Notes: a model not told the origin generated them from the sequence alone. Positions 6,658-14,191 are shown, numbered from the stretch's first letter. The stretch: 14,305 bases of DNA from Fimisoma avicola (GCA_018714945.1 DVMO01000085.1:1-14305); one strand, 5' to 3'. Translations and numbers: made by a program.

Positions 6658-7959
6658 TTACAGCTTTCTCGTATCTTCCACTCTGACAGCCTTGCCTTCG
6701 CTCCTCGGCAAAGTGCCTTCGTTGAGCAGGCGGACTTTGCATCCAATGCCCAGGATGTCTCTGAGGGCATGTTCCACTCTGCCCCTCATCATCTCGACAA
6801 ACCCTATATCATCAAGGGCCAGGCCTTCAGCCAGTTCTACTGCCAGCTCAAAAGTATCAGTATTGTTTTCCCTGCCTATGTAGAGCTTGTAATTCATGGT
6901 CAGCTCTTTGTCGAACTTGGCTATGACCGTTTCCACCTGTGACGGGAATACATTTACGCCTCTGATGATGAGCATGTCATCGGTACGTCCGAATACACGG
7001 CTCATGCGGACGGTTGTCCTGCCGCAGGCGCATTTTTCTCTCATCAGGTAACAGATGTCCCTGGTCCTGTATCTGATAAGAGGCATGCCCTCTTTTCCCA
7101 GGGTCGTTATTACCAGTTCTCCTTTTTCTCCGTCCGGAACAGGTTCCAGAGTATCAGGGTCGATGATCTCAGGATAGAAATAATCTTCCTGTATATGCAT
7201 GCCGTTGTTTTCTGAACAGCTTGTTGAAACTCCGGGACCCATTATCTCAGAAAGGCCATATATATCATGGGCTTTAATACCGAGACCGGCTTCTATCTTG
7301 TCCCGCATCGCCTGGGTCCATGGCTCAGCTCCGAACACACCGGCTTTGAGAGCCAGTTCTTCAGGCTTGATACCTGCTTTTGCCACAGCCTCGGCTATGG
7401 TCAACGCATAAGACGGCGTGCAGCAGAGATGAGTGCTTTTCATATCCTGAAGGAACATCACCTGTTTCTGAGTATTTCCGCTGCTCATAGGAATAACTGT
7501 GGCGCCTATGGTCTCTGCCCCTATATGAGCGCCGAGGCCGCCTGTAAACAATCCGTATCCATATGATACATGGACAATGGAGTCTTTATCAGCGCCCGCC
7601 ATGGTCAGGCTCCTGGCCACACATTCTCCCCACATATCCAGGTCGTTCCTGGTGTATCCTGCGATCTTAGGTTTTCCTGTAGTGCCTGAAGATGCCTGTA
7701 TGCGGACGATCTCGTGCATAGGCTTTGCGAAAAGCCCCGTAGGATAGTTGGCCGCCAGGTCTTCCTTCTGAGTAAAAGGCAGTCTCCTTATGTCGTCCAG
7801 CGTTTTGATGTCATCTGGCTTTACGCCTGCTTCATCCATCTTCTTTCTGTACGGCGCAACATTTTCGTACTCATGTTTTACGGTTTTTTTCAGCTTTTCA
7901 AGCTGAAGCGCCCTCATGGTCTTTCGGTCGGCGCACTCCATTTCTCTGTTCCAAATCAT
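6658..7959 (-). CDS. paaK: Phenylacetate-CoA ligase family protein (second paralog in operon)
   Basis: The 433-residue AMP-forming ligase has the length and motifs of PaaK: phosphate-binding SSGTTGKPK (90-98), SYGYGLFTGGLGAH, the adenine/acyl region YGLSEIMGPG, YRTRDI, GRTDDMLIIRGVNVFPSQVE hinge and C-terminal domain entry, and the catalytic Lys423 in LPRSEGKAVRV. A CACG segment before RTTVRMSR is also typical. PaaK converts phenylacetate, CoA and ATP to phenylacetyl-CoA; with pyrophosphate or a suitable gradient the reverse direction is conceivable. It is the fourth gene of the operon, 29 nt after iorB and 21 nt before the ACT gene. Its partner IorAB makes aryl-acetyl-CoA. Aryl specificity (indole, phenyl or hydroxyphenyl) cannot be read. 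AGGAG lies 10 nt ahead of the ATG. Confidence 0.93.
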   Translation of the reverse strand: MIWNREMECADRKTMRALQLEKLKKTVKHEYENVAPYRKKMDEAGVKPDDIKTLDDIRRLPFTQKEDLAANYPTGLFAKPMHEIVRIQASSGTTGKPKIAGYTRNDLDMWGECVARSLTMAGADKDSIVHVSYGYGLFTGGLGAHIGAETIGATVIPMSSGNTQKQVMFLQDMKSTHLCCTPSYALTIAEAVAKAGIKPEELALKAGVFGAEPWTQAMRDKIEAGLGIKAHDIYGLSEIMGPGVSTSCSENNGMHIQEDYFYPEIIDPDTLEPVPDGEKGELVITTLGKEGMPLIRYRTRDICYLMREKCACGRTTVRMSRVFGRTDDMLIIRGVNVFPSQVETVIAKFDKELTMNYKLYIGRENNTDTFELAVELAEGLALDDIGFVEMMRGRVEHALRDILGIGCKVRLLNEGTLPRSEGKAVRVEDTRKL

Positions 7960-7988
7960 TGGCGTTGTTCTCCTGTTACATTAATTTG

Positions 7989-8564
7989 TTATACCTGTCT
8001 CCCCATTTCAAAGGCTTTTTTGTTGATATCTATGAATTTAGGTTTGACATTATTCTCAATGACTTTGAGCCATTCCTTTTCGGAAAACGGCAAGTCTTTT
8101 GAAGCTGCTCCCAGCAGGACCACATTAACAGCTTTTACCGTGCCGCACTCTTCAGCTATTCCAAGACCATCGATAGCCTTGACCTGTCCCGCTTCCTTTT
8201 CAAGGGTCATGATTATATCTTCAGGATATTTAGCCTTGCCCATGATGACAGGCATAGGCATTATCTGCTGAGTGTTCACATACATCTTGCCGCCTTTTCT
8301 AAGATACGGCAGCCATCTGTATGCTTCCAGCTCCTCAAAGGCTATGATTATGTCGGCCTCACCCGGTTCTATCAGCGGTGACGAAACTCCTTCTTCGTCT
8401 ATCTTCACATGGGTGACAACGCTTCCGCCCCTCTGGGCCATTCCGTGGACCTCAGAAAGTTTTACATCGTAGCCTTTGCCTATGGCAAGGTTTCCAAGCA
8501 GTACGCTTGCCAGCAGTGTTCCCTGGCCGCCTACTCCCACTATCAGAATATTTACTTTGTTCAT
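7989..8564 (-). CDS. iorB: Indolepyruvate ferredoxin oxidoreductase, beta subunit
   Basis: The 191-residue protein corresponds to the pyruvate-ferredoxin-oxidoreductase gamma-type catalytic domain. It begins with the GVGGQGTLLAS loop (10-20) and continues with VKLSEVHGMAQRGGSVVTHVKI, the strongly conserved core of IorB, and then ADIIIAFEELEA. IorB pairs with IorA to oxidise aryl pyruvates to aryl-acetyl-CoA with ferredoxin as electron acceptor in the cytoplasm. Its ATG overlaps the iorA stop codon by 4 nt (ATGA type), and AAGGAGG within the iorA end serves as ribosome binding site, so the two subunits are translationally coupled. Confidence 0.95.
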   Translation of the reverse strand: MNKVNILIVGVGGQGTLLASVLLGNLAIGKGYDVKLSEVHGMAQRGGSVVTHVKIDEEGVSSPLIEPGEADIIIAFEELEAYRWLPYLRKGGKMYVNTQQIMPMPVIMGKAKYPEDIIMTLEKEAGQVKAIDGLGIAEECGTVKAVNVVLLGAASKDLPFSEKEWLKVIENNVKPKFIDINKKAFEMGRQV

Positions 8565-10294
8565 TTTGCGGCCTCCTTTACTATTTCTATGGCGCCGAAC
8601 GGGCAGACGGTCTCACAGAGTCCGCAGCCTACGCATCTTTCAGGTACTATGTACGGTCTGCCGTCTTTTTCTTCGATGGCAGGGCAGCCGATCTTCATGC
8701 ACTGCTTGCAGTTCTTGCAGCGGTCTGTTACCACATAAGGTATATTCGGCTGTTTTACTATAAGGGCGCAAGGCCTCTTGGTGATGATGACGGAAAGTTC
8801 TTCTCTTTCGGTCTCTTCTTTGACTATCCTTTCAAGGTTTTTCAGGTCAAAAGGATCTATCTCAACAACATGCTTGACCCCGATGGCCTTGCAGAGGGCT
8901 GCGATATCAACAGCCGGAGCTTCTTCACCTTTGGCGTTTTTTCCGGTGGACGGATTGTCCTGATGTCCGGTCATTCCGGTTATCCTGTTATCCAAAACGA
9001 TGACGGTACCCTTGGAGCCGTTGTAGTTCATGTTGATGAGCCCGGTTATGCCCGAATGGAAGAAAGTCGAGTCTCCCAGCACTGCCACGGTATTCTTGGC
9101 TGTTCCCATGGCTTTTTCAAAGCCGTGGGCCATTGTGATGGAGCTTCCCATGCAGAGACAGGTGTCCATGGCCGATGTAGGCGGAAGGGAAGCCAGTGTA
9201 TAGCAGCCGATGTCTCCCAGCACGGTTGTTTTTAATTTGCTGAGTACATGGAATATACCTCTGTGGGGACATCCGGCACACAGGAGCGGAGGTCTTCCGG
9301 GAGCGTTTTCGATCGAAGCGGTCTCTGCCAGCGGCAGCCCAAAAGCCTTTCTTATCATATTTGCGCTGTACTCACCCTGAATGGTGAACATATCTTTTCC
9401 GCCGGCCAGTTCAATGCCCATTGCCCTGATCTGTTCTTCAAATATAGGGTCTCCTTCTTCGATGACATAGAGTTTCTCCACTTTGGCGGCAAAGTCTCTT
9501 ATCATCCCCGCAGGCAGCGGATATATCATTCCCATTTTGAGTACGCTGGCCTCAGGCAGGGCTTCTTTTACATACTGATAACATATACCGCTGGTGATGA
9601 TGCCTATCTTGGTATCCTTCATCTCCGCACGGTTAATGTCCATATGGTCAGCGTCGCAGGCAATCTGCTTCATGCGTTTTTCCTGGACTATGTGCAGCTG
9701 TTTTGCCATGGCAGGCATGGCAACATATTTATTTATATTCTTCTGATAAGGTATCTTTTCTCTTTCTTCTCTGGTTCCGATGGTGACAACTCCTCTTGAA
9801 TGAGAAATCCTGGTGTTGGATCTGAGGAGGACGATAGTATCGTATTTTTCGCTTATATCAAAAGCCTTTACCATGTAGTCTTTACATTCCTGAGCGTCTG
9901 AAGGCTCCAGCACCGGCACACCGGCGGCCTTGCCATAATAGCGTGAATCCTGCTCGTTCTGGCTGGAATGACATCCGTTGTCATCAGCTACCAGTATTAC
10001 TGTTCCGCCTGTAACGCCGGTATATGCTGCTGTAAAAAACGGATCTGCGGCTACATTCAGCCCTACATGCTTCATGCAGGAAAGGGCTCTGGCTCCTCCC
10101 ACAGAGGCTCCCATTGCTACTTCCACTCCAACCTTTTCGTTCGGCGCCCATTCCACATGGATCTCATCAAACTTTGCCGCCGTTTCAGTGATCTCCGTAC
10201 TCGGTGTACCCGGATAAGATGAGATTACCTTGACTCCGGCTTCGTAAGCGCCCTGTGCAAAGGCTTCATTGCCCAACATGATTCTTTTTTCCAT
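8561..10294 (-). CDS. iorA: Indolepyruvate ferredoxin oxidoreductase, alpha subunit
   Basis: The 577-residue protein is full length for IorA. The N-terminus MLGNEAFAQGAYEAGV...SSYPGTPSTEI is the pyrimidine-binding transketolase-like domain. VLGDSTFFHSGITGL (405-419) with LDN about 28 residues later is the thiamine diphosphate motif. The C-terminal ferredoxin domain has two [4Fe-4S] sets: Cys526, 529, 532, 537 in CKNCKQCMKIGCP and Cys554, 557, 560, 564 in CVGCGLCETVCP. With IorB it catalyses indolepyruvate (also phenylpyruvate or hydroxyphenylpyruvate) + CoA + oxidised ferredoxin to aryl-acetyl-CoA + CO2. In fermentation of aromatic amino acids this yields reduced ferredoxin and an energy-rich thioester. 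The ribosome binding site AAAGG is 11 nt upstream, weaker than its neighbours, after a 75-nt gap holding a small hairpin. Confidence 0.96.
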   Translation of the reverse strand: MEKRIMLGNEAFAQGAYEAGVKVISSYPGTPSTEITETAAKFDEIHVEWAPNEKVGVEVAMGASVGGARALSCMKHVGLNVAADPFFTAAYTGVTGGTVILVADDNGCHSSQNEQDSRYYGKAAGVPVLEPSDAQECKDYMVKAFDISEKYDTIVLLRSNTRISHSRGVVTIGTREEREKIPYQKNINKYVAMPAMAKQLHIVQEKRMKQIACDADHMDINRAEMKDTKIGIITSGICYQYVKEALPEASVLKMGMIYPLPAGMIRDFAAKVEKLYVIEEGDPIFEEQIRAMGIELAGGKDMFTIQGEYSANMIRKAFGLPLAETASIENAPGRPPLLCAGCPHRGIFHVLSKLKTTVLGDIGCYTLASLPPTSAMDTCLCMGSSITMAHGFEKAMGTAKNTVAVLGDSTFFHSGITGLINMNYNGSKGTVIVLDNRITGMTGHQDNPSTGKNAKGEEAPAVDIAALCKAIGVKHVVEIDPFDLKNLERIVKEETEREELSVIITKRPCALIVKQPNIPYVVTDRCKNCKQCMKIGCPAIEEKDGRPYIVPERCVGCGLCETVCPFGAIEIVKEAAK

Positions 10295-10342
10295 CTTTGT
10301 AACTGCCTTTCTGTAAATATTCCATATGTGCCGGCTGGCTGC

Positions 10343-10362
10343 CCCGGACGATCGTGTCCGGG
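10343..10362 (-). other. Small hairpin between the first paaK gene and iorA
   Basis: CCCGGAC (10362-10356) pairs with GTCCGGG (10349-10343) around a 6-nt loop on the minus strand. No T-run follows, so it should not terminate. It may adjust the relative mRNA levels of the ligase and the oxidoreductase. It lies 8 nt after the ligase stop codon. Confidence 0.4.
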
Positions 10363-10369
10363 CTTTCGG

Positions 10370-11680
10370 CTATTTATGATCTCTCTTGTCAATGACTCTC
10401 TTGCTCTTTCCCTCAAACCTAGGCAAAGTCCCCGGCGTTACCAGCGTCACCTTGGCGTCTATATTGAGAACTGATTTAAGGTCGTGCCTTATGCGGCCTC
10501 TCAGGTCTTCAAGCTTTTCATAATCGTCCAGCAATGACGCATCAGAAAATTCCACTCTGACCTCTATCCTGTCGAGATAGTTTTCTGTGGTAACGATTAT
10601 CTCGTAGAAAGGTTCTACTTCTTTGATTGACATTATAACAGATTCTATCTGGCTCGGGAATACATTGACTCCTCTTATTACCATCATATCGTCGGTCCGG
10701 CCCTGTACCTTGGCCATCCTCATGGATGTCCTGCCGCACTTGCACGGCTCGTCTATGAGCCATGTTATGTCTCTGGTCCTGTAACGGAGCATCGGGAACC
10801 CTTCTTTGGTCAGAGTGGTGATGACCAGTTCTCCTTTTTCGCCTGCAGGCAGGGTCTCCAGGGTATCCGGATCTATGATCTCCGGCAGGAAATGGTCCTC
10901 TGCGAAGTGGAGTCCGCATTTAAGATAACATTCTCCGGAAACACCCGGCCCTCCTACTTCGGAAAGGCCATAGTTTTCCGTGGCAAGAATGCCCAGAGCA
11001 TTTTCTATTTTAGCCCGCATTTCTTCGGTATGTCCTTCTCCGCCGAAAAGGGCAAGCCTGAGTTTGAGTTTGCTCTTGTCTATGCCTTTTCTGGCCATGG
11101 CCTCGGCCAGGTGAAGGGCGTAAGACGGAGTAGCGACCAGCACAGTTGACTCAAAGTCCTGCATGAGCATTATCTGCCTGTCAGTATTGCCTGAAGAAAG
11201 CGGCACCACCATGGCTCCCACTCTTTCCATGCCGTAATGGAGCCCAAACCCCCCGGTGAACAATCCGTATCCAAAGGCTATCTGGGTAGTGTCGTCGGAA
11301 GTCACTCCTGCTGCCGTGATCAGGCGGGCAAGGCACTCGGTCCAGTTTTCCAGGTCGTTTTTGGTATAGCCGACTATCTTCGGTTTGCCCGTGGTGCCTG
11401 ATGAGCCGTGTATCCTGACTATCTCCTTTTTTGGCACCGCAAACAGTCCGAAAGGATAGTTGTTTTTCAGATCGTCTGCCGTGGTGAAAGGCAGATGTTT
11501 TACATCGCTGAGAGTTTTGATGTGCTCCGGCCTGAGTCCTATCTCGTCGAACTTTTGCTTATAAAATGGCACCCTCTCGTAGCAGTAGGCTGCGATCTTT
11601 TTTAGCCTTTCAAGCTGAATCTCGTTTTTCTCCTCCCGTGTAGCACATTCCCACCGGGGATTCCAGATTTTGTGTTCCAT
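10370..11680 (-). CDS. paaK: Phenylacetate-CoA ligase family protein (first gene of operon)
   Basis: From the preferred ATG the protein has 436 residues. Motifs: SSGTTGKPK (93-101), FGYGLFTGGFGLHYG, YGLSEVGGPG, YRTRDI, GRTDDMMVIRGVNVFPSQIE and the catalytic Lys425 in LPRFEGKSKRV. An in-frame GTG at 11737 would add 19 residues not typical of the family and has no ribosome binding site. The ATG at 11680 has GGAG 9 nt upstream and starts MEHKIWNPRWECA, parallel to the MIWNREMECA start of the second ligase in the operon. The two ligases are clear paralogs but diverged over their length, suggesting different aryl-acid substrates or opposite working directions (inference). This gene opens the operon that continues with iorA and iorB. 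Confidence 0.93.
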   Translation of the reverse strand: MEHKIWNPRWECATREEKNEIQLERLKKIAAYCYERVPFYKQKFDEIGLRPEHIKTLSDVKHLPFTTADDLKNNYPFGLFAVPKKEIVRIHGSSGTTGKPKIVGYTKNDLENWTECLARLITAAGVTSDDTTQIAFGYGLFTGGFGLHYGMERVGAMVVPLSSGNTDRQIMLMQDFESTVLVATPSYALHLAEAMARKGIDKSKLKLRLALFGGEGHTEEMRAKIENALGILATENYGLSEVGGPGVSGECYLKCGLHFAEDHFLPEIIDPDTLETLPAGEKGELVITTLTKEGFPMLRYRTRDITWLIDEPCKCGRTSMRMAKVQGRTDDMMVIRGVNVFPSQIESVIMSIKEVEPFYEIIVTTENYLDRIEVRVEFSDASLLDDYEKLEDLRGRIRHDLKSVLNIDAKVTLVTPGTLPRFEGKSKRVIDKRDHK

Positions 11681-11712
11681 GGTTTTCTTCTCCGTAGTTT
11701 GTTTTATCGTTG

Positions 11713-11730
11713 ACCAATCAATCAGTTGGT
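11713..11730. promoter_or_regulatory. Candidate operator upstream of the aryl-pyruvate operon
   Basis: ACCAA (11713-11717) and TTGGT (11726-11730) are inverted around 8 nt, about 35 nt ahead of the first ligase start codon. The short arms and position fit a repressor site, but the match could be chance. Confidence 0.25.
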
Positions 11731-11757
11731 TGTTCACTGCGTTATGGCGGAAAGGTC

Positions 11758-11780
11758 ATACAATCCATGCGGACATTATA
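11758..11780. repeat. 23-bp direct repeat, copy 1
   Basis: This copy is identical to 11873-11895, at a distance of 115 bp. Read on the minus strand it begins TATAATGTCCGCATGG. Its TATAAT (11780-11775) lacks a recognisable -35 at 17 nt. Confidence 0.85.
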
Positions 11781-11841
11781 CCGCCACCCAGTCTCGCATT
11801 CGGCGGTTCAATGGCCGCTTCCGCTCGGCGCAAGCCGCTCC

Positions 11842-11871
11842 GTGTTTCTCGCAAAGCCTTGCGGGAAACAC
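11842..11871. repeat. Long hairpin-forming inverted repeat between the two direct repeats
   Basis: GTGTTTCTCGCAA and TTGCGGGAAACAC form a 13-bp stem with one G-T pair and a 4-nt loop (AGCC). No T-run follows on either strand, so it is not a typical terminator. If transcription starts at the downstream repeat copy, it would be the first structure in the leader RNA of the operon. The flanking 11781-11841 is GC-rich and full of short GCGG/CCGC palindromes. Confidence 0.75.
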
Positions 11872-11872
11872 T

Positions 11873-11895
11873 ATACAATCCATGCGGACATTATA
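11873..11895. repeat. 23-bp direct repeat, copy 2
   Basis: This is a perfect second copy of 11758-11780. Its minus-strand TATAAT (11895-11890) is preceded by TG and one base, making an extended -10 element, unlike copy 1. Confidence 0.85.
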
Positions 11896-11918
11896 ACATA
11901 ACTTTCTGAAAATTTACA
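11890..11918 (-). promoter_or_regulatory. Likely promoter of the paaK-iorAB-paaK-ACT operon
   Basis: Minus-strand TGTTATAAT is an extended -10 with a perfect hexamer (11895-11890). A weak -35, TGTAAA (11918-11913), lies 17 nt upstream. Transcription would start near 11883, giving a leader of about 200 nt that contains the 13-bp hairpin and the second repeat copy. Confidence 0.55.
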
Positions 11919-11997
11919 CCCAAACTTTTGAAATTTCCCGTTTCTGTATTTGCATATAACTTTCCGGCATTAAAAACGGCTTTTCCGGAAAGGTCAT

Positions 11998-12039
11998 AAA
12001 AAAATTTCACCTCAGCACAGCGATCATGCAGAGGTGAAA
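11998..12039 (-). terminator. Intrinsic terminator downstream of the M20 amidohydrolase gene
   Basis: On the minus strand TTTCACCTC (12039-12031) pairs with GAGGTGAAA (12013-12005), and seven T follow (12004-11998). It separates the amidohydrolase unit from the aryl-pyruvate operon promoter. The stretch from here to 11900 holds no gene. Confidence 0.88.
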
Positions 12040-12049
12040 CCTTTTGAAT

Positions 12050-12084
12050 GGCCGGACACTGCCCAAGACGCATGTTGTCCGGCC
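12050..12084 (-). other. Hairpin ahead of the terminator
   Basis: GGCCGGACA (12084-12076) pairs with TGTCCGGCC (12058-12050) around 17 nt, forming a perfect 9-bp stem between the amidohydrolase stop codon and the terminator. It lacks a T-run and may be a 3'-end stabilising structure. Confidence 0.6.
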
Positions 12085-12135
12085 CGCTTTTATATATTGT
12101 CAGTAGGTAAAAATATCCTGTCTGCCATCAGACAC

Positions 12136-13269
12136 CTATTCTTCTATCAGCGCCTTGAACATTTCCACAGCATTTTCTATGATCGAATCTGTGAAATCAA
12201 ACCCGGATGTGTGGAAAGAAGGTTTGTCCACTCCTCCGCCGATATAATATATGGCGCCGGGTATCAGCTTAGTATAATATCCAAAGTCTTCCGAACCTCT
12301 TGAAGCGATACTTTCCACTACAGAATAACCAAGCTTTTCTGCGGCCTTATGTACCTTTTCTACGCAGTGCGGGTCATTTCGTGTTTCAGGGAACACATCT
12401 TCAAATTCAAACTTTAATTGAAGGCCGTATTTTTCGGCCTCGGCTTTCGCCAGATCCTCTATCTTCTTCTGAAGCAGATCCATCTCGGCTTCTATCTCAG
12501 CTCTTATGGTCATCCTCAGGACTCCTTCGCTGGCTGCGATACCAAAGGCATAATCACCGACATCGAGCTGAACTATGGTGCAGAGGACTAATCCCTCATA
12601 TGCGTCAGGATCTGTAAATTCCGGGATTGCTCTCACTATCTCTGTCAGGGCGAACACAGGGTTTATTCCATTTTCAGGTATGCTGGCGTGGGTAGGAGTG
12701 CCTTTCATATATACAGACATTCCTTTTGACGCGCAGTTTGCTACAGTATTGGAGATGCGGATCTGTCCCAGTTCTTCTCCCGGTCTGTTATGAAAAGCGT
12801 AGATTTCTCCAATATCCGGGTTATCTTTGATGAACTGCTGTGCTTCGACTGCTCCCTGGCCTGTTTCTTCCGCATGCTGAAATACCATATACACATCTCT
12901 GTCCGGCTTCATATCCATAAGCTCAAGACCCAGTCCGCACAGTGCCGCCGCATGGCCGTCATGGCCGCACTTATGGCCCACTCCCGGCACGCATGACTTC
13001 CATGGTTTGTCTATTTCATCCTCGATAGGCAGAGCGTCAAAGTCAGCTCTGAAAGCTATGGCTTTCTTATCGCCGGCTGCGGCGCAATCTGATGGCGCTC
13101 TGTACACCGCGTAGAAATATTTTCCACCGTCATGAAGTTCCAGACTTGTATGCTCTTTGAGGAAATCCATCAGATGCTGCTTTGTCCATGTCTCATGATA
13201 TGACAGTTCAGGATGTTGATGTAGTTCATGCCGTAAATTTTCGGCAAGCAGGTAATTTTCTTTTTTCAT
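12136..13269 (-). CDS. M20 family metal-dependent amidohydrolase/peptidase
   Basis: The 377-residue protein matches the M20D (aminoacylase, hippurate hydrolase, IAA-amino acid hydrolase) branch. LRHELHQHPELSYHE opens the chain. FRADFDALPI (73-82), GHKCGHDGH (98-106) with metal ligands Cys101 and His103, QHAEETGQGA (131-140) with Glu134/Glu135, H160 and a C-terminal FHTSGFDF histidine form the metal site. The lid domain occupies about residues 180-300. RADFDALPIED is the usual M20D variant. The enzyme likely cleaves an N-acyl amino acid or small peptide amide bond; the exact substrate is unknown. The ATG follows AGGAGGAGG. It is 16 nt downstream of the broken symporter gene, which suggests an original transporter-hydrolase operon. 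With the symporter disrupted, its upstream promoter may now be supplied by the inserted element. Confidence 0.92.
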   Translation of the reverse strand: MKKENYLLAENLRHELHQHPELSYHETWTKQHLMDFLKEHTSLELHDGGKYFYAVYRAPSDCAAAGDKKAIAFRADFDALPIEDEIDKPWKSCVPGVGHKCGHDGHAAALCGLGLELMDMKPDRDVYMVFQHAEETGQGAVEAQQFIKDNPDIGEIYAFHNRPGEELGQIRISNTVANCASKGMSVYMKGTPTHASIPENGINPVFALTEIVRAIPEFTDPDAYEGLVLCTIVQLDVGDYAFGIAASEGVLRMTIRAEIEAEMDLLQKKIEDLAKAEAEKYGLQLKFEFEDVFPETRNDPHCVEKVHKAAEKLGYSVVESIASRGSEDFGYYTKLIPGAIYYIGGGVDKPSFHTSGFDFTDSIIENAVEMFKALIEE

Positions 13270-13285
13270 TATTTGCCTCCTCCTG

Positions 13286-14191
13286 TTATACAGCCTTTTT
13301 TGCGGCTTTTCTGGCTCGCTTGGCTTCCATATCGGCCATATAATACAGCCCCGGCGTATCCCAGTATTCCTTGTTGAGCCTTACGATCTGAGGCGCCAGC
13401 CATACGAGAGCGAGCATATTAGGTATGATCTTGAGTGCGCCGAAGAAATCGACGAACTGGTACGCAATGGTCAGTTCAAGTCCGAACAGAGCGAAGATCA
13501 TTCCGGCTATGATGACGCATCTCCATATGATCCCCGCAGTGCGTGTCTTAAATACAAACTGCATGTTCTTTTCGCCGTAATAAACTACCACCGTTATGGT
13601 CGTAACAGCAAAGAGGAAGATGCAGACAGCTACGAAGATCTCACCAAATGCACCAAAGCTCTGTCCAAAAGCGGCCTGAGCCAAAGCTCCCTAATCAATG
13701 CCTTCCTGAGTCCATACTCCTGTGGTCAAAACTGCCAGAGCAGTTGCGGTACATACCATCAGAGTATCAAGGGTTACCTCGAACACGCCCCAGATAGCCT
13801 GTCTGATCGGATGATCAACATCCGAAGCCGAGTGGGCTATGGCGGCTGTGCCGTATCCTGCCTCATTGGAATAAACGCCTCTTGCGATACCCCATCTCAT
13901 GGCCAGCGCAACGGTGGAACCTACGAATCCGCCAAAGGCAGCGTGAGATGTGAAAGCATAGTGGAATATGTCTATCAGTGAAGGAATGATGTTGTCATAA
14001 TTCATTATAAGGGTAACCAGCACTCCAAGCAAGTAGATTCCTGCCATGAACGGTACTGTTTTTTCCATTACGGATGATATCCTCTTGATGCCACCGAAAA
14101 CGATGACAGTAACCAGAGCTATTACCACAAGTGCGAAAATATTTTCATCAAAGCTGAAGGTCTTTGCCTGGGACCGGGAGTTTGACAGCAA
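13286..14191 (-). pseudogene. Sodium:alanine symporter family (AGCS) gene, truncated and with an internal stop
   Basis: One continuous frame encodes the middle and C-terminal parts of an AGCS transporter, but it is interrupted by TAG at 13693-13691. The part before it (14191-13694) contains VFGGIKRISSVMEKTVPFMAG, RGVYSNEAGYGTAAIAHSAS and HPIRQAIWGVFEVTLDTL, all AGCS hallmarks. The part after it (13690-13289) holds YYGEKNMQFVF and the last membrane segments. Homology continues in frame across the TAG, which one change from CAG (Gln) would explain, so this is a nonsense mutation rather than two genes. About the first 150-170 residues expected for the family are missing: at about 14190 the frame meets TAG upstream and homology ends. 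Insertion of the adjoining element is the likely cause. The gene precedes the amidohydrolase by 16 nt. Confidence 0.88.

Noticed and set aside
8507..9235. Plus-strand open frame of 242 codons
   Set aside because: It is antisense to iorA and the start of iorB, has no recognisable domain and a composition typical of a shadow frame.
10343..10362. Terminator between the first ligase and iorA
   Set aside because: The stem is followed by GC-rich sequence with no T-run, so read-through into iorA is expected.
11681..11737. Longer GTG start for the first phenylacetate-CoA ligase
   Set aside because: No ribosome binding site precedes it and the 19 extra residues do not fit the family; the ATG at 11680 has GGAG and matches the paralog's start.
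11690..11883. T-box or tryptophan-type attenuator in the operon leader
   Set aside because: No T-box consensus, specifier loop, leader peptide with aromatic codons or terminator is present in this leader.
13286..13684. Separate small membrane protein starting at TTG
   Set aside because: It is in the same frame as the upstream symporter fragment, two codons after a TAG, and continues the AGCS homology; there is no ribosome binding site for an independent start.
13691..13693. TAG read as pyrrolysine
   Set aside because: AGCS transporters are not known pyrrolysine proteins, the gene has also lost its N-terminus, and no pyl genes are visible. A nonsense mutation from CAG is simpler.
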